Below are positions 35,287-43,241 of a stretch of 64,000 nt of DNA, piece after piece (positions within the stretch are counted from its first letter, which is position 1; each line of letters starts with the position of its first letter). The position numbers and the translations under genes are program-made. Origin of the DNA: Mangrovimonas sp. YM274 (GTDB taxonomy: Bacteria; Bacteroidota; Bacteroidia; Flavobacteriales; Flavobacteriaceae); the NCBI RefSeq assembly GCF_030908385.1, contig NZ_CP133091.1, forward strand, positions 434,001 through 498,000, written 5' to 3'. The notes under the pieces are model-generated. The model was not told where the DNA came from and searched no databases. It saw only the letters and a list, made by a program, of their open reading frames with translations.

Positions 35287-35913
35287 ATGGCAGCTTTAAA
35301 CACTCTTAAACGGCTGTTGTATCCTGTTACCTTGCTCACCTTGGTAGCCCTTTTAAGTATTGGCTTGAGTATATTGGCCATTTATAAAGGGCTTACCCTA
35401 GAGAGTCCCGCTATTATCTATCCTATTGTGGTAGTGCCCATAACGCTGTTCATCCTTTGTTTGTATGTTGTAGACCGTTTTCTTGTACACCAAATGAACT
35501 ATTTTCTACTCATGTTGGCTGAACTGCTGCTGCTTGGGGGAGGGTACCTATTGTACAGCTATTCTAGCAGTAGTGCCGACATTCATATAGCAACCGATGA
35601 GGATTATATTTTTGTGCTGTATGATACCGATGAAAATTCTTTGGACAATTTTAGCAAAAAGGGACTTTTTGGTAAAGAGTGGCTTGTAAGCGGCAATATT
35701 GTACATTTAAATCCTTCGCTTATTTCCAGAAACGATATCCGTATTTTACCGCCTGATACTTGGATGAGTATTCATGAAGAGGGTGGAAAATATTTTTATA
35801 AAGGCGATTCCATTCCATATATCTATAAGTTAAGAAACAGGCAAGCCAATGAGTATGAGCGTACCCAACAAGTTTACATAGACAGTCTACTTGCTTTGGC
35901 ATTGCTTAGATAA
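35287..35913 (+). CDS. Hypothetical membrane protein with C-terminal soluble domain
   Basis: A 208-residue protein with three hydrophobic helices in the first 95 residues (LLYPVTLLTLVALLSIGLSI, IIYPIVVVPITLFILCLYVV, YFLLMLAELLLLGGGYLLY) and a soluble C-terminal domain of about 110 residues rich in Asp and aromatic residues. Not recognised. Confidence 0.65.
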   Translation: MAALNTLKRLLYPVTLLTLVALLSIGLSILAIYKGLTLESPAIIYPIVVVPITLFILCLYVVDRFLVHQMNYFLLMLAELLLLGGGYLLYSYSSSSADIHIATDEDYIFVLYDTDENSLDNFSKKGLFGKEWLVSGNIVHLNPSLISRNDIRILPPDTWMSIHEEGGKYFYKGDSIPYIYKLRNRQANEYERTQQVYIDSLLALALLR

Positions 35914-36051
35914 AGCATTGAAAGGAACCTCAAAACAAACTAGGTGAGGTTGTTTAAAAATGAGCTTGTTTTGTTAAGTGCTTGAAATCTTTTGTGTTAG
36001 GTTCGGTAAATTGTTTATATTTAGCGTTCTACATGCTAAGATTAAAAATAT

Positions 36052-36597
36052 ATGATAAGTGACTTTTGGAAGGAAGAATGGAAACCTATTGTATTTGATG
36101 AAAAAATTGACGACAACGAAAAGTTTAAAATTTCTAATTACGGACGCGTTATAAACTGTAAAGGAGATGAGGAATTTTTAGTTAGGAAGTCTTACATCAA
36201 TGGGTACCAAAACTTACCGGTTAAACAAAAAAAGAATGGAAAATCTACCAGTCGATATGTGCATAAGTTGGTGGCACAGCACTTCTTGGAACAAAATGAC
36301 GGTATTTATGTCATTCACCTTAATTATGATAAAACCGATAATAGGGTCTTGAATTTGAAATGGGCTACCAAAAAGGAAAAGGAACAGCACCAGTTTAAAA
36401 ACCCTATTTATCAAGGGCCTCGCAAACGGACCTATTCAAAACTTAGTGAAGCTAAAGTGAAGCTTCTCAAGCGGAAAATACACGATCCAAATCGCCGAAC
36501 CCGATTGAAAATGATTGCTAAGCAATTTGGGATTTCGGAAATGCAGTTATACCGTATTAAAAATGGGGAGAACTGGGGTTCTGTGACCGATTATTAA
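36052..36597 (+). CDS. NUMOD4/HNH-type protein with a C-terminal HTH
   Basis: A 181-residue protein. The N-terminus matches NUMOD4 (EEWKPI...FKISNYGRVIN). An HNH_3-like segment follows (VHKLVAQHFLEQN then YVIHLNYDKTDNRVLNLKWAT), then a basic helix-turn-helix (MIAKQFGISEMQLYRIKNG). The usual VNHIDGNKTNN reads VIHLNYDKTDN here. The key His is kept, but the preceding Asn, the Asp and the Gly are replaced, so nuclease activity may be weakened or lost. It could be a free-standing homing-type nuclease or one domesticated as a DNA-binding protein. No intron or intein is seen beside it. Confidence 0.75.
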   Translation: MISDFWKEEWKPIVFDEKIDDNEKFKISNYGRVINCKGDEEFLVRKSYINGYQNLPVKQKKNGKSTSRYVHKLVAQHFLEQNDGIYVIHLNYDKTDNRVLNLKWATKKEKEQHQFKNPIYQGPRKRTYSKLSEAKVKLLKRKIHDPNRRTRLKMIAKQFGISEMQLYRIKNGENWGSVTDY

Positions 36598-36763
36598 ACA
36601 CTTATTGTTTTGGAATTTGGGCTCTTGTGGCATTTTGCTCCTATAAACCGTTTAAACAGAATGGTTCAAAATTAATGTTGCTGATAGATATTTAACTACC
36701 AGTTAATCAGTTGGTTATGTAATTATTTTATCTTTAGGGTTTTAATTATTAAAGTTAATAACC

Positions 36764-37279
36764 ATGGGGAAATTAGATAATTACACAGAAGAGGAGTGGC
36801 ATGTTGTAGCATCCATTCCGCAGTTGGTTGGGGCTACAATGGCCAGTGCAGGATATAGTGGGCTGGTAGGGTCTGGTAAGGAGTTGTTTGCTACAGTGCG
36901 AAGTATGATGGGGGCCAAAGAAACCTATGCCAACAATGCTTTGATTACAGCTATCATTCCAGATCCAGAAGCTGCCAAAGAGGCCATGTCTGAAGCTAGT
37001 GACCAACGCAAACAGTTTATCAATAAAATTAAGGAGGCACAAGTTAACTCGAAGGAAGGATTGGCAAAGTTGGTGTTGGACGACTGCCGGAAAGCGGTGT
37101 CTATTGTGGAGTCTAAAGAAACGGAGGCTGTTGTAAATGACTATAAAACATGGGTGCTCAATATTGCAGAAACTGTTGCCAATACGGCAAAAGAGGGCGG
37201 CTTTTTAGGGTTTGGTGGAGAGCAGTTTAGCGACAATGAACAAAAGTTGTTTGGGGAGTTGAAACAAGTTTTTCAATAA
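36764..37279 (+). CDS. Conserved hypothetical cytoplasmic protein
   Basis: A 171-residue protein without a signal peptide, mainly helical. It has a Gly/Ala-rich N-terminal hydrophobic stretch (IPQLVGATMASAGYSGLVGSGKELF) and a C-terminal FLGFGGEQFSDNEQKLFGEL. Composition fits a soluble helical bundle. Function not known. Confidence 0.65.
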   Translation: MGKLDNYTEEEWHVVASIPQLVGATMASAGYSGLVGSGKELFATVRSMMGAKETYANNALITAIIPDPEAAKEAMSEASDQRKQFINKIKEAQVNSKEGLAKLVLDDCRKAVSIVESKETEAVVNDYKTWVLNIAETVANTAKEGGFLGFGGEQFSDNEQKLFGELKQVFQ

Positions 37280-37429
37280 ATTAAACTAGTGGCCCTGATT
37301 GTTTTTTGAAATGCTGGAGGGATAGGTTGTAAGGAGCGCTTTCTTTTGTAAGAAATTTGGTTTATATTGTTCACGCTTTGTAGTGCCCCAACACTACAAA
37401 GCTAAATGTATAACTAATAAAACCTACTT

Positions 37430-37876
37430 ATGAAACAGTTATGTATGTGGATGCTTGCGTTCACTGTCTTTACGAGCGCTGCCCAAGTTTCTTTTAATAC
37501 GGGAAGTATCCAACTGGATACCGATTTGAATACCATTAATGCACGTGCTAGTGCCGATTTTGGAGCCTTCAAAACAGATATGAAATTGTCTTACAATGTG
37601 TCTGAAAAGAGCATTGAGTATATGACGGGCAATTTACAGATGGCCTTTGGAGAAGTATACCTTGCTCTCGAAATAGCAAGAATTACCCGAAAACCTTTAA
37701 ATGATGTGTTGACCTGTTACCAAACCAATAAAAATAAAGGTTGGGGGTACATTGCAAAGCAAATGGGCATTAAGCCAGGTTCGGCGGAGTTTCATCAACT
37801 AAAAAATAGTGCCAATTCCAAAAAGGGGAAAGGGGCTTCTAAAAAGAAATCCAAAGGGAAGAGTAAAAAGCACTGA
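37430..37876 (+). CDS. Hypothetical secreted protein with basic C-terminal tail
   Basis: A 148-residue protein with a signal peptide ending near residue 18 (TSAAQ). The middle contains a helical segment (EVYLALEIARITRKPLNDVLTCY) followed by GWGYIAKQMGIKPGSAEFHQLK. The last 22 residues are almost all Lys, Ser and Gly, which suggests binding to an anionic polymer or surface. Not recognised beyond this. Confidence 0.65.
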   Translation: MKQLCMWMLAFTVFTSAAQVSFNTGSIQLDTDLNTINARASADFGAFKTDMKLSYNVSEKSIEYMTGNLQMAFGEVYLALEIARITRKPLNDVLTCYQTNKNKGWGYIAKQMGIKPGSAEFHQLKNSANSKKGKGASKKKSKGKSKKH

Positions 37877-37986
37877 AATCTTATTGAACGATGGAAGAAA
37901 GCCTCTATTGTAGAAGGCTAGATGTTGATTTACAGAGAGTTGTGTAAAATCACTAACTTTGTGTAGCTCCTGTAAATCAAAAGCTT

Positions 37987-38538
37987 ATGAAACCATTGAT
38001 GATTTGTTTGGGGTTGTTCTTCTTTAGTTTAGGAACGCTCCAAGCCCAACAAGAGGAAGCTTCTTTTGTGGGTACAGTAGCCCCTGATTTTAGTCTTTTG
38101 GATTTAAATGGTAACACCGTTAAGTCCAATTCCTTTAGAGGAAGTTTCTTGGTACTCCATATTGCAACAACATGGTGTCCATTTTGTAATGCCGAGGCAC
38201 CTTATTTGGTAGACTTGGCTAATGATTACGCCAAGAAAAATGTGAAGGTGCTAATAATTGATGTGAAGGAGCCGAGGGCTTTGGTTAAGGAAAAGTTACA
38301 GGATCGTTTTGCATTTCCTTTTCCCGTTTTGCTGGATGAGGATGGAGCGGTTGCAGCCAGCTTTGCTCCGGAGGGGGTCCTGCCAGATTTGGCTAGAGAT
38401 GAGGTCATGTTGGCATCCAACTTGCTCATAGATCCAGAAGGTAACATTCAATTCTTGTCACTTTTGGATTCCAAAAATTTTGACGCCAAATTATTGGCTC
38501 TTAAGGCAAGACTTGATGAGCTTCTTTCGAAACAATAA
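37987..38538 (+). CDS. TlpA-like thioredoxin-fold protein, exported
   Basis: A 183-residue protein with a signal peptide ending near TLQAQ (residue 21). The AhpC/TSA-Redoxin type fold has APDFSLLDLNGNTVKSNSFRG and the active site W63-C64-P-F-C67. It should act as a periplasmic thiol-disulfide oxidoreductase. The next gene, a DsbD N-domain-like protein, overlaps its 3' end, so the two likely form one redox unit. It begins a stretch of redox and sulfur genes reaching 41329. Confidence 0.85.
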   Translation: MKPLMICLGLFFFSLGTLQAQQEEASFVGTVAPDFSLLDLNGNTVKSNSFRGSFLVLHIATTWCPFCNAEAPYLVDLANDYAKKNVKVLIIDVKEPRALVKEKLQDRFAFPFPVLLDEDGAVAASFAPEGVLPDLARDEVMLASNLLIDPEGNIQFLSLLDSKNFDAKLLALKARLDELLSKQ

Positions 38539-38992
38539 TAGCATATTTATCATCTTAATTGGCGTTGTTGGTTTAATGAGGGCTCAGAACCCACCAACCC
38601 ATTGGGTACAACTACAGGACACCGTATATCAAGTCCAAAAAGGGCGCAACAACATTACGCTCAAGTTTGTGATAGCCCATGGGTACCATATTCAAGCCAA
38701 TGAAGAAGTTATGGATTGGGTGCTTCCTTCGAAATTACAAATGGATTCTATTAATGGGGTATCAGCTGTGTCCATGTATTTTCCAAAGGCTCATGACTTT
38801 TATCTCTTAGGGATTGATGCCCCTTTAAAAGTCTTTTCTAATACTTTAGTGGTAGAACTGGAATTTGAAATTACAGAAACTTACGATTCTTCAATCCTTT
38901 GGAATGGGGGACTTAGCTATCAGGCTTGCGACGGCAAACAATGCTTTTATCCAAGGATTTTACCGTTTACATTGCAGCTAGCTTTTTATTAA
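38516..38992 (+). CDS. DsbD N-terminal-domain-like (DsbC corrector) periplasmic protein
   Basis: The frame opens at 38480, but the signal peptide begins at the Met at 38516 (MSFFRNNNSIFIILIGVVGLMRAQ), so that start is used; it overlaps the TlpA-like gene by 23 nt. The mature part matches the immunoglobulin-like alpha domain of DsbD, ending in the conserved YQACDGKQCFYP with its two Cys residues. The membrane and thioredoxin parts of DsbD are absent, so it probably relays electrons to or from a partner such as the TlpA-like protein. Confidence 0.8.
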   Translation: MSFFRNNNSIFIILIGVVGLMRAQNPPTHWVQLQDTVYQVQKGRNNITLKFVIAHGYHIQANEEVMDWVLPSKLQMDSINGVSAVSMYFPKAHDFYLLGIDAPLKVFSNTLVVELEFEITETYDSSILWNGGLSYQACDGKQCFYPRILPFTLQLAFY

Positions 38993-39170
38993 AATGTAAG
39001 AGAAATTGTAAAACAAAGCGCTTTTTTCGTAAATTAGAAGAACATATACCCTCCCTAACGTCTTTTGCCTACTCAAAAAGGTGAAAAAATAGCATCCTCA
39101 ACTACACGTATTCCTACTTAAGGCCTCATCTGTACCTTTAATTTAACCCATTGTAGTTTTAAGCGTATTC

Positions 39171-40220
39171 ATGGGTAGGTCCTCAGAACATAATCTAGGA
39201 AAGTCAAGGAGTAAAAGTCTCCTGGTTTGTAGTCTTGTTATCGCATTAACAATTGCTATTACATTGTTTTTTATTAGGAGTTGTGGGGGGCGTGAAATAG
39301 AGCCTTTGGTGTCACCTTCAGGAACCAGTGTTGATGTCTATGCTCAAAACTACGATGCTACTACTTTGGGGAATTCTAATGAGGACAGTATCATCAAGTA
39401 TGGGTATCAATTGTTCAGTCAAACCCCAAAGTACATTGGTCCTGACAATGGAAATGCCGATATGGTATATCAAGGAAATAGGTTGGCCTGTAAAAATTGT
39501 CATCTTAATGCGGGGACCAAGCCCTATTCGGCACCATTAATAGGAATCATTCAGCGTTTTCCTCAGTTTCGTGGGCGTGAAAATAAAATAGGTACCATTC
39601 AAGAACGGATCAACGGTTGTTTTGAACGTAGTATGAATGGCCAAATGTTGCCAGAGGACAGTAGGGAAATGTTGGCCTTGGTAAAGTACTTGGAGTGGCT
39701 AAGTAGGTTTGCTCCGGAGGATGGTGACATAAAAGGTCAGGGCTTTGTTAAAATTTTCATACCTAATCGTGCAGTCAATTTGGAGCATGGCAAGGAAGTG
39801 TTCTCAAAAAACTGTGCTGTTTGTCATACACCAAGTGGCAAAGGGGTAAAAGATCCTAATAGGTATACCTATCTATACCCTCCTTTGTGGGGAGATGACT
39901 CCTTTAATCATGGGGCAGGCATGGCACGTGTAATTACGGCGGCCCAATTTATTAAAGCCAATATGCCCTTCGGAACTACTTATGACGCCCCGCTATTAAG
40001 CGATGAGGAGGCCTATGATGTGGCTGGTTATATCAACCAACAATTAAGGCCTCAAAAGGCCAATCCAGAAAGAGATTTTCCGGATTTGCTAAAGAAACCA
40101 GTATCTACCCCGTATCCTCCTTATGCCGATGAATTTTCTTTGGAACAGCACCAAATGGGCCCTTTTCAGCCCATTATGGAATATTATAAAAACACGTATA
40201 ACATAACCAAAAACAAATAA
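39171..40220 (+). CDS. Dihaem cytochrome c of the TsdA (thiosulfate dehydrogenase) type
   Basis: A 349-residue protein with an N-terminal membrane anchor (LLVCSLVIALTIAITLFFI). Two haem motifs are C107-K-N-C-H111 and C215-A-V-C-H219. The stretch after the first haem (HLNAGTKPYSAPLIGIIQRF, FPQFRGRE, ERINGCFERSMNG) is diagnostic of TsdA, and Cys150 sits where TsdA has the cysteine ligand of its catalytic haem. The family interconverts thiosulfate and tetrathionate. Two DsrE-type genes follow within 12 nt. Direction of catalysis in vivo is open. Confidence 0.82.
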   Translation: MGRSSEHNLGKSRSKSLLVCSLVIALTIAITLFFIRSCGGREIEPLVSPSGTSVDVYAQNYDATTLGNSNEDSIIKYGYQLFSQTPKYIGPDNGNADMVYQGNRLACKNCHLNAGTKPYSAPLIGIIQRFPQFRGRENKIGTIQERINGCFERSMNGQMLPEDSREMLALVKYLEWLSRFAPEDGDIKGQGFVKIFIPNRAVNLEHGKEVFSKNCAVCHTPSGKGVKDPNRYTYLYPPLWGDDSFNHGAGMARVITAAQFIKANMPFGTTYDAPLLSDEEAYDVAGYINQQLRPQKANPERDFPDLLKKPVSTPYPPYADEFSLEQHQMGPFQPIMEYYKNTYNITKNK

Positions 40221-40222
40221 TT

Positions 40223-40900
40223 ATGAAGACAGCCAACACCAATTCAAGACGGCAATTTTTAGGGGCCTTGGCCCTTGGTGCCACAGCAAGTACCCTTTCG
40301 GTACTGACCAATCCTATTTATGCCAACATTCCTATGGACGATACCAAGAAACTTTCAGAGGCCGAGGAGTGGTTTAAAAAGATTAAAGGAACCCATCGTA
40401 TTGTATATGATGGCTCAAAACCGCATCACGGATTTCCTATTATTTGGAACTGGGCGTTTTATTTGAGTAACAACAGCATGGGCGTATTGGATAAAGAAAT
40501 GACGGCCGTAACGGTATTGCGTCATGATGCCATTCCTTTGGCAATGGGGGATAGTCTATGGAAGAAGTATCCTTTAGGTGAGATGTTTAAGGTGAATATG
40601 AGCGACGGTAAAGCTTACACGCGTAATCCTTATTACGAACCAAAAGAAGGAGATTTTCCAATGGCGCAAATAGAAGGAATCAAACGGATGCAGGAGCGTG
40701 GCGCTTTATTTTGTGTTTGCGATCTAGCGATTCAGGTGTATAGTGGAGGAGCCGCCTTAAAGATGGGGATAGATCCCAAGGAAGCCTACCAAGAGTGGGT
40801 TAATGCAATTCTTCCGGGAATTCAATTGGTGCCATCTGGTGTATGGGCCTTGGGCCGTGCACAGGAACATGGGTGCGGGTATATTTTTGCTGGAGAATAA
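40223..40900 (+). CDS. Tat-exported DsrE-like protein
   Basis: A 225-residue protein with a twin-arginine signal (NSRRQFLGALALGA). The mature domain has the DsrE/YchN-like alternating pattern (HRIVYDGSKPHHGFPIIWNWAFYL, MTAVTVLRHDAIPLAMGDSLW, QERGALFCVCDLAI). Cysteines in CVCD are candidates for sulfur handling. It follows the TsdA-like gene by 2 nt and precedes another DsrE-fold gene by 12 nt, so the three form an operon. Tat export suggests folding or cofactor loading before export. Exact role unknown. Confidence 0.72.
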   Translation: MKTANTNSRRQFLGALALGATASTLSVLTNPIYANIPMDDTKKLSEAEEWFKKIKGTHRIVYDGSKPHHGFPIIWNWAFYLSNNSMGVLDKEMTAVTVLRHDAIPLAMGDSLWKKYPLGEMFKVNMSDGKAYTRNPYYEPKEGDFPMAQIEGIKRMQERGALFCVCDLAIQVYSGGAALKMGIDPKEAYQEWVNAILPGIQLVPSGVWALGRAQEHGCGYIFAGE

Positions 40901-40912
40901 AACTAAAAAGTT

Positions 40913-41329
40913 ATGAAAACAGTTATGCAAGTTGTTTGTGTCTTTCTATTATCTACAATGGTAATGCTGGCACAACAGGTCCCTGTAAAAATTGTGTTTG
41001 ATGTTACTAGTCCAGATACCAAAGTCCATCAGTCTACAGTAAGGCACGTAAAAGCGATGTCACAGGCTTATCCAAACTCTAAGTTTGAGGTGGTCATGTA
41101 CAGCGGCGCTATGGAAATGGTGTTAAAAGATAAATCGGTTGTGGCTAGTGAATTGGAAACCTTGGTTAAAAAAGACAATGTGGATTTTGTAATTTGCCAA
41201 GGAACCATGAAACGTTATAAAGCCAAGGCTTCCGATTTAATTCCTGGGGTGCGTAGTGTGCCAGATGGGATTCTGGAAATTGTAGAGAAACAACAACAGG
41301 GTTGGAGCTATATTAAAGAAGGACAATAA
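40913..41329 (+). CDS. Secreted DsrE-family protein
   Basis: A 138-residue protein with a signal peptide (VFLLSTMVMLAQ) and a DsrE-like domain (VPVKIVFDVTSPDTKVHQSTVRHVKAMSQAYPNS... in part, with VDFVICQGTMKRYKAKASDL containing the conserved-position Cys). It is the last gene of the cytochrome-DsrE operon, which ends in a strong terminator. Confidence 0.75.
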   Translation: MKTVMQVVCVFLLSTMVMLAQQVPVKIVFDVTSPDTKVHQSTVRHVKAMSQAYPNSKFEVVMYSGAMEMVLKDKSVVASELETLVKKDNVDFVICQGTMKRYKAKASDLIPGVRSVPDGILEIVEKQQQGWSYIKEGQ

Positions 41330-41361
41330 TTGTCCGTTTAAGGTATTTGTATTGATTAATG

Positions 41362-41391
41362 AAGAAAACCGCAACAGTGCGGTTTTCTTTT
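41362..41391. terminator. Bidirectional terminator between converging operons
   Basis: GAAAACCGCA (41364-41373) pairs with TGCGGTTTTC (41378-41387). A and T runs on the two sides let it end both the + strand DsrE operon and the - strand dehydrogenase gene. Confidence 0.88.
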
Positions 41392-41479
41392 GAGTGCTTA
41401 AAATATAGCGCCAATCACATTAAAGTGCGCTCCAATTTTAGGAGGACTTTGATGAAAAGATCATGCAAATAAGAGCAAT

Positions 41480-42445
41480 TTAGTCGGCGCTTTTAGTGCT
41501 TAAGGACTTCGCCAAATTGTCCAACATTTCTTTGGTCATTTTTGACATATCGAAAGAATGGGACCAATTCCAGTCCTTTCTAGCAGTTGAATCGTCAATG
41601 CTTTTTGGCCAGCTATCGGCAATATCCTGTCTAAAGTCAGGACTGTAGGTAATCTTGAAATCTGGTATGTGTTTTTTGATTTCCTCAGCCAATTGTGCCG
41701 GTGTAAAACTTATAGCGGCCACGTTATAGGATGAACGGATGGAAAGCTTTTCGGCATCGGCTTGCATAAGGTCTACCGTAGCGTTAATGGCATCGTCCAT
41801 AAACATCATTGGTAATTCCGTTTCTTCCGACAGGAAGCATTCATAAGCACTTTCCGATAAGGCTTTATGGTAAATTTCTACGGCGTAGTCTGTAGTACCA
41901 CCTCCAGGAAGGGTTTTCCAGCTAATAATACCAGGGTAGCGGATGCTTCTCACATCCACACCGTATTTGTTGTGATAGTATTCGCACCAACGTTCTCCAA
42001 CTTGTTTGGTGATTCCATAAACAGTGGTTGGCTCCATAACCGTATGCTGTGGTGTATTTACTTTTGGTGTAGTAGGTCCAAAAACAGCAATACTAGAAGG
42101 CCAAAATACATGCTTGATAAAACCGTCTTTAGCCAAATTTAAAACATGGAATAAAGAGTCCATGTTCAAATCCCAGGCTTTCATTGGGTATTTTTCACCA
42201 GTGGCACTAAGCATAGCGGCCATAAGGTAAATAGTGTCGATTTGATATTTTTCTACACAAACTTTAATAGAGCCATAGTCTTGAGCATCTACTATTTCAA
42301 ATATCCCAGAGTTTACAACATCAAGGTTGTTATAATTGATGTCGCTGGCAATCACATTGTCGTTTCCATAAATGTTTCGAAGTCTCGTGGTTAATTCAGA
42401 TCCTATTTGCCCACAAGCGCCAATAATTAATATTTTTGATGACAT
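41480..42445 (-). CDS. L-threonine 3-dehydrogenase, SDR/epimerase type
   Basis: A 321-residue NAD-dependent short-chain enzyme. The Rossmann motif is GACGQIG (9-15), and the catalytic Tyr143-x3-Lys147 lies in TVYGITKQ. AAMLSATGEKYPMKAWDLNM and RYPGIISWKTLPGGGTTDYA are typical of the UDP-galactose-epimerase-like threonine dehydrogenases known from Flavobacterium. It oxidises threonine to 2-amino-3-ketobutyrate. It is monocistronic between terminators. Confidence 0.9.
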   Translation of the reverse strand: MSSKILIIGACGQIGSELTTRLRNIYGNDNVIASDINYNNLDVVNSGIFEIVDAQDYGSIKVCVEKYQIDTIYLMAAMLSATGEKYPMKAWDLNMDSLFHVLNLAKDGFIKHVFWPSSIAVFGPTTPKVNTPQHTVMEPTTVYGITKQVGERWCEYYHNKYGVDVRSIRYPGIISWKTLPGGGTTDYAVEIYHKALSESAYECFLSEETELPMMFMDDAINATVDLMQADAEKLSIRSSYNVAAISFTPAQLAEEIKKHIPDFKITYSPDFRQDIADSWPKSIDDSTARKDWNWSHSFDMSKMTKEMLDNLAKSLSTKSAD

Positions 42446-42600
42446 AAACTGTAGATATTTGATTTTTTTGCAAAAGTAATAAGAATATAGGGTACGAAAA
42501 ACAGAATAATGAAATATATGTGCGGTTTAACATAAGCCATCAGAAGTTTAGATTCGCTATATTTGTGACTTGATTTTAATTACGTTAATAGCAACCATAT

Positions 42601-43128
42601 ATGCAAATTGTTAAAATGGTATTGTGGAGCTTTAGTGCTTTAATGGTAGTTTCCTGCGGAGGCGATTCTGAAACGCAAACCGTTATTGTAAACGAGACTA
42701 AGGTAGACCCCAACCAAATTACTTCAAAAGATATTGAGGCTCTTGATTTTACCGATTATATGCTGAATCCTGGTTTACGCGACAAAGTAGGGGATTGGGA
42801 GAAATTACATGAGTTAAATACCCAAGCCGAATTTTTGAGAAAGGGAGATTTGTCGTTTTTCTCTGGATCAGATTCCATCGTTAAAGCCTTTGTAATGGAC
42901 TTTAAATCGGAAATTCCTAGTTCGGTAAAAACCAATGTTATCAAGGCAAGGGTAACGGCTTTGGAAACCAAATTACTGAAGTTGAACGGAGCTACCGAGC
43001 TGGATAATATCTCGAAGAAAGAATTGCTTCAGGATATTGAGGAGTTTTTGGAGGCTTTGGCCAATCTTAATTTACAAATCAACAAAAAGTTTGAAAAGGA
43101 TGCTAACAATGTTAGTAGACCAGAGTAA
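42601..43128 (+). CDS. Hypothetical lipoprotein
   Basis: A 175-residue lipoprotein (Cys19, VVSC) with a mostly helical mature part (EIPSSVKTNVIKARVTALETKLLKL ... LEALANLNLQINKKF in pieces) and VDPNQITSKDIEALDF near the N-terminus. It lies 113 nt before the M13 peptidase gene. The helical pattern suggests a small envelope protein; function unknown. Confidence 0.7.
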   Translation: MQIVKMVLWSFSALMVVSCGGDSETQTVIVNETKVDPNQITSKDIEALDFTDYMLNPGLRDKVGDWEKLHELNTQAEFLRKGDLSFFSGSDSIVKAFVMDFKSEIPSSVKTNVIKARVTALETKLLKLNGATELDNISKKELLQDIEEFLEALANLNLQINKKFEKDANNVSRPE

Positions 43129-43241
43129 ATTTTTTGGAAGACGTAAATTTTAACATATAAAGTTCTGTTAATATGTAACAAATTGAGCATAGTAACTTCT
43201 TATATAACTAATTTTAACCCTATTTTTTTAACTATTTATTT

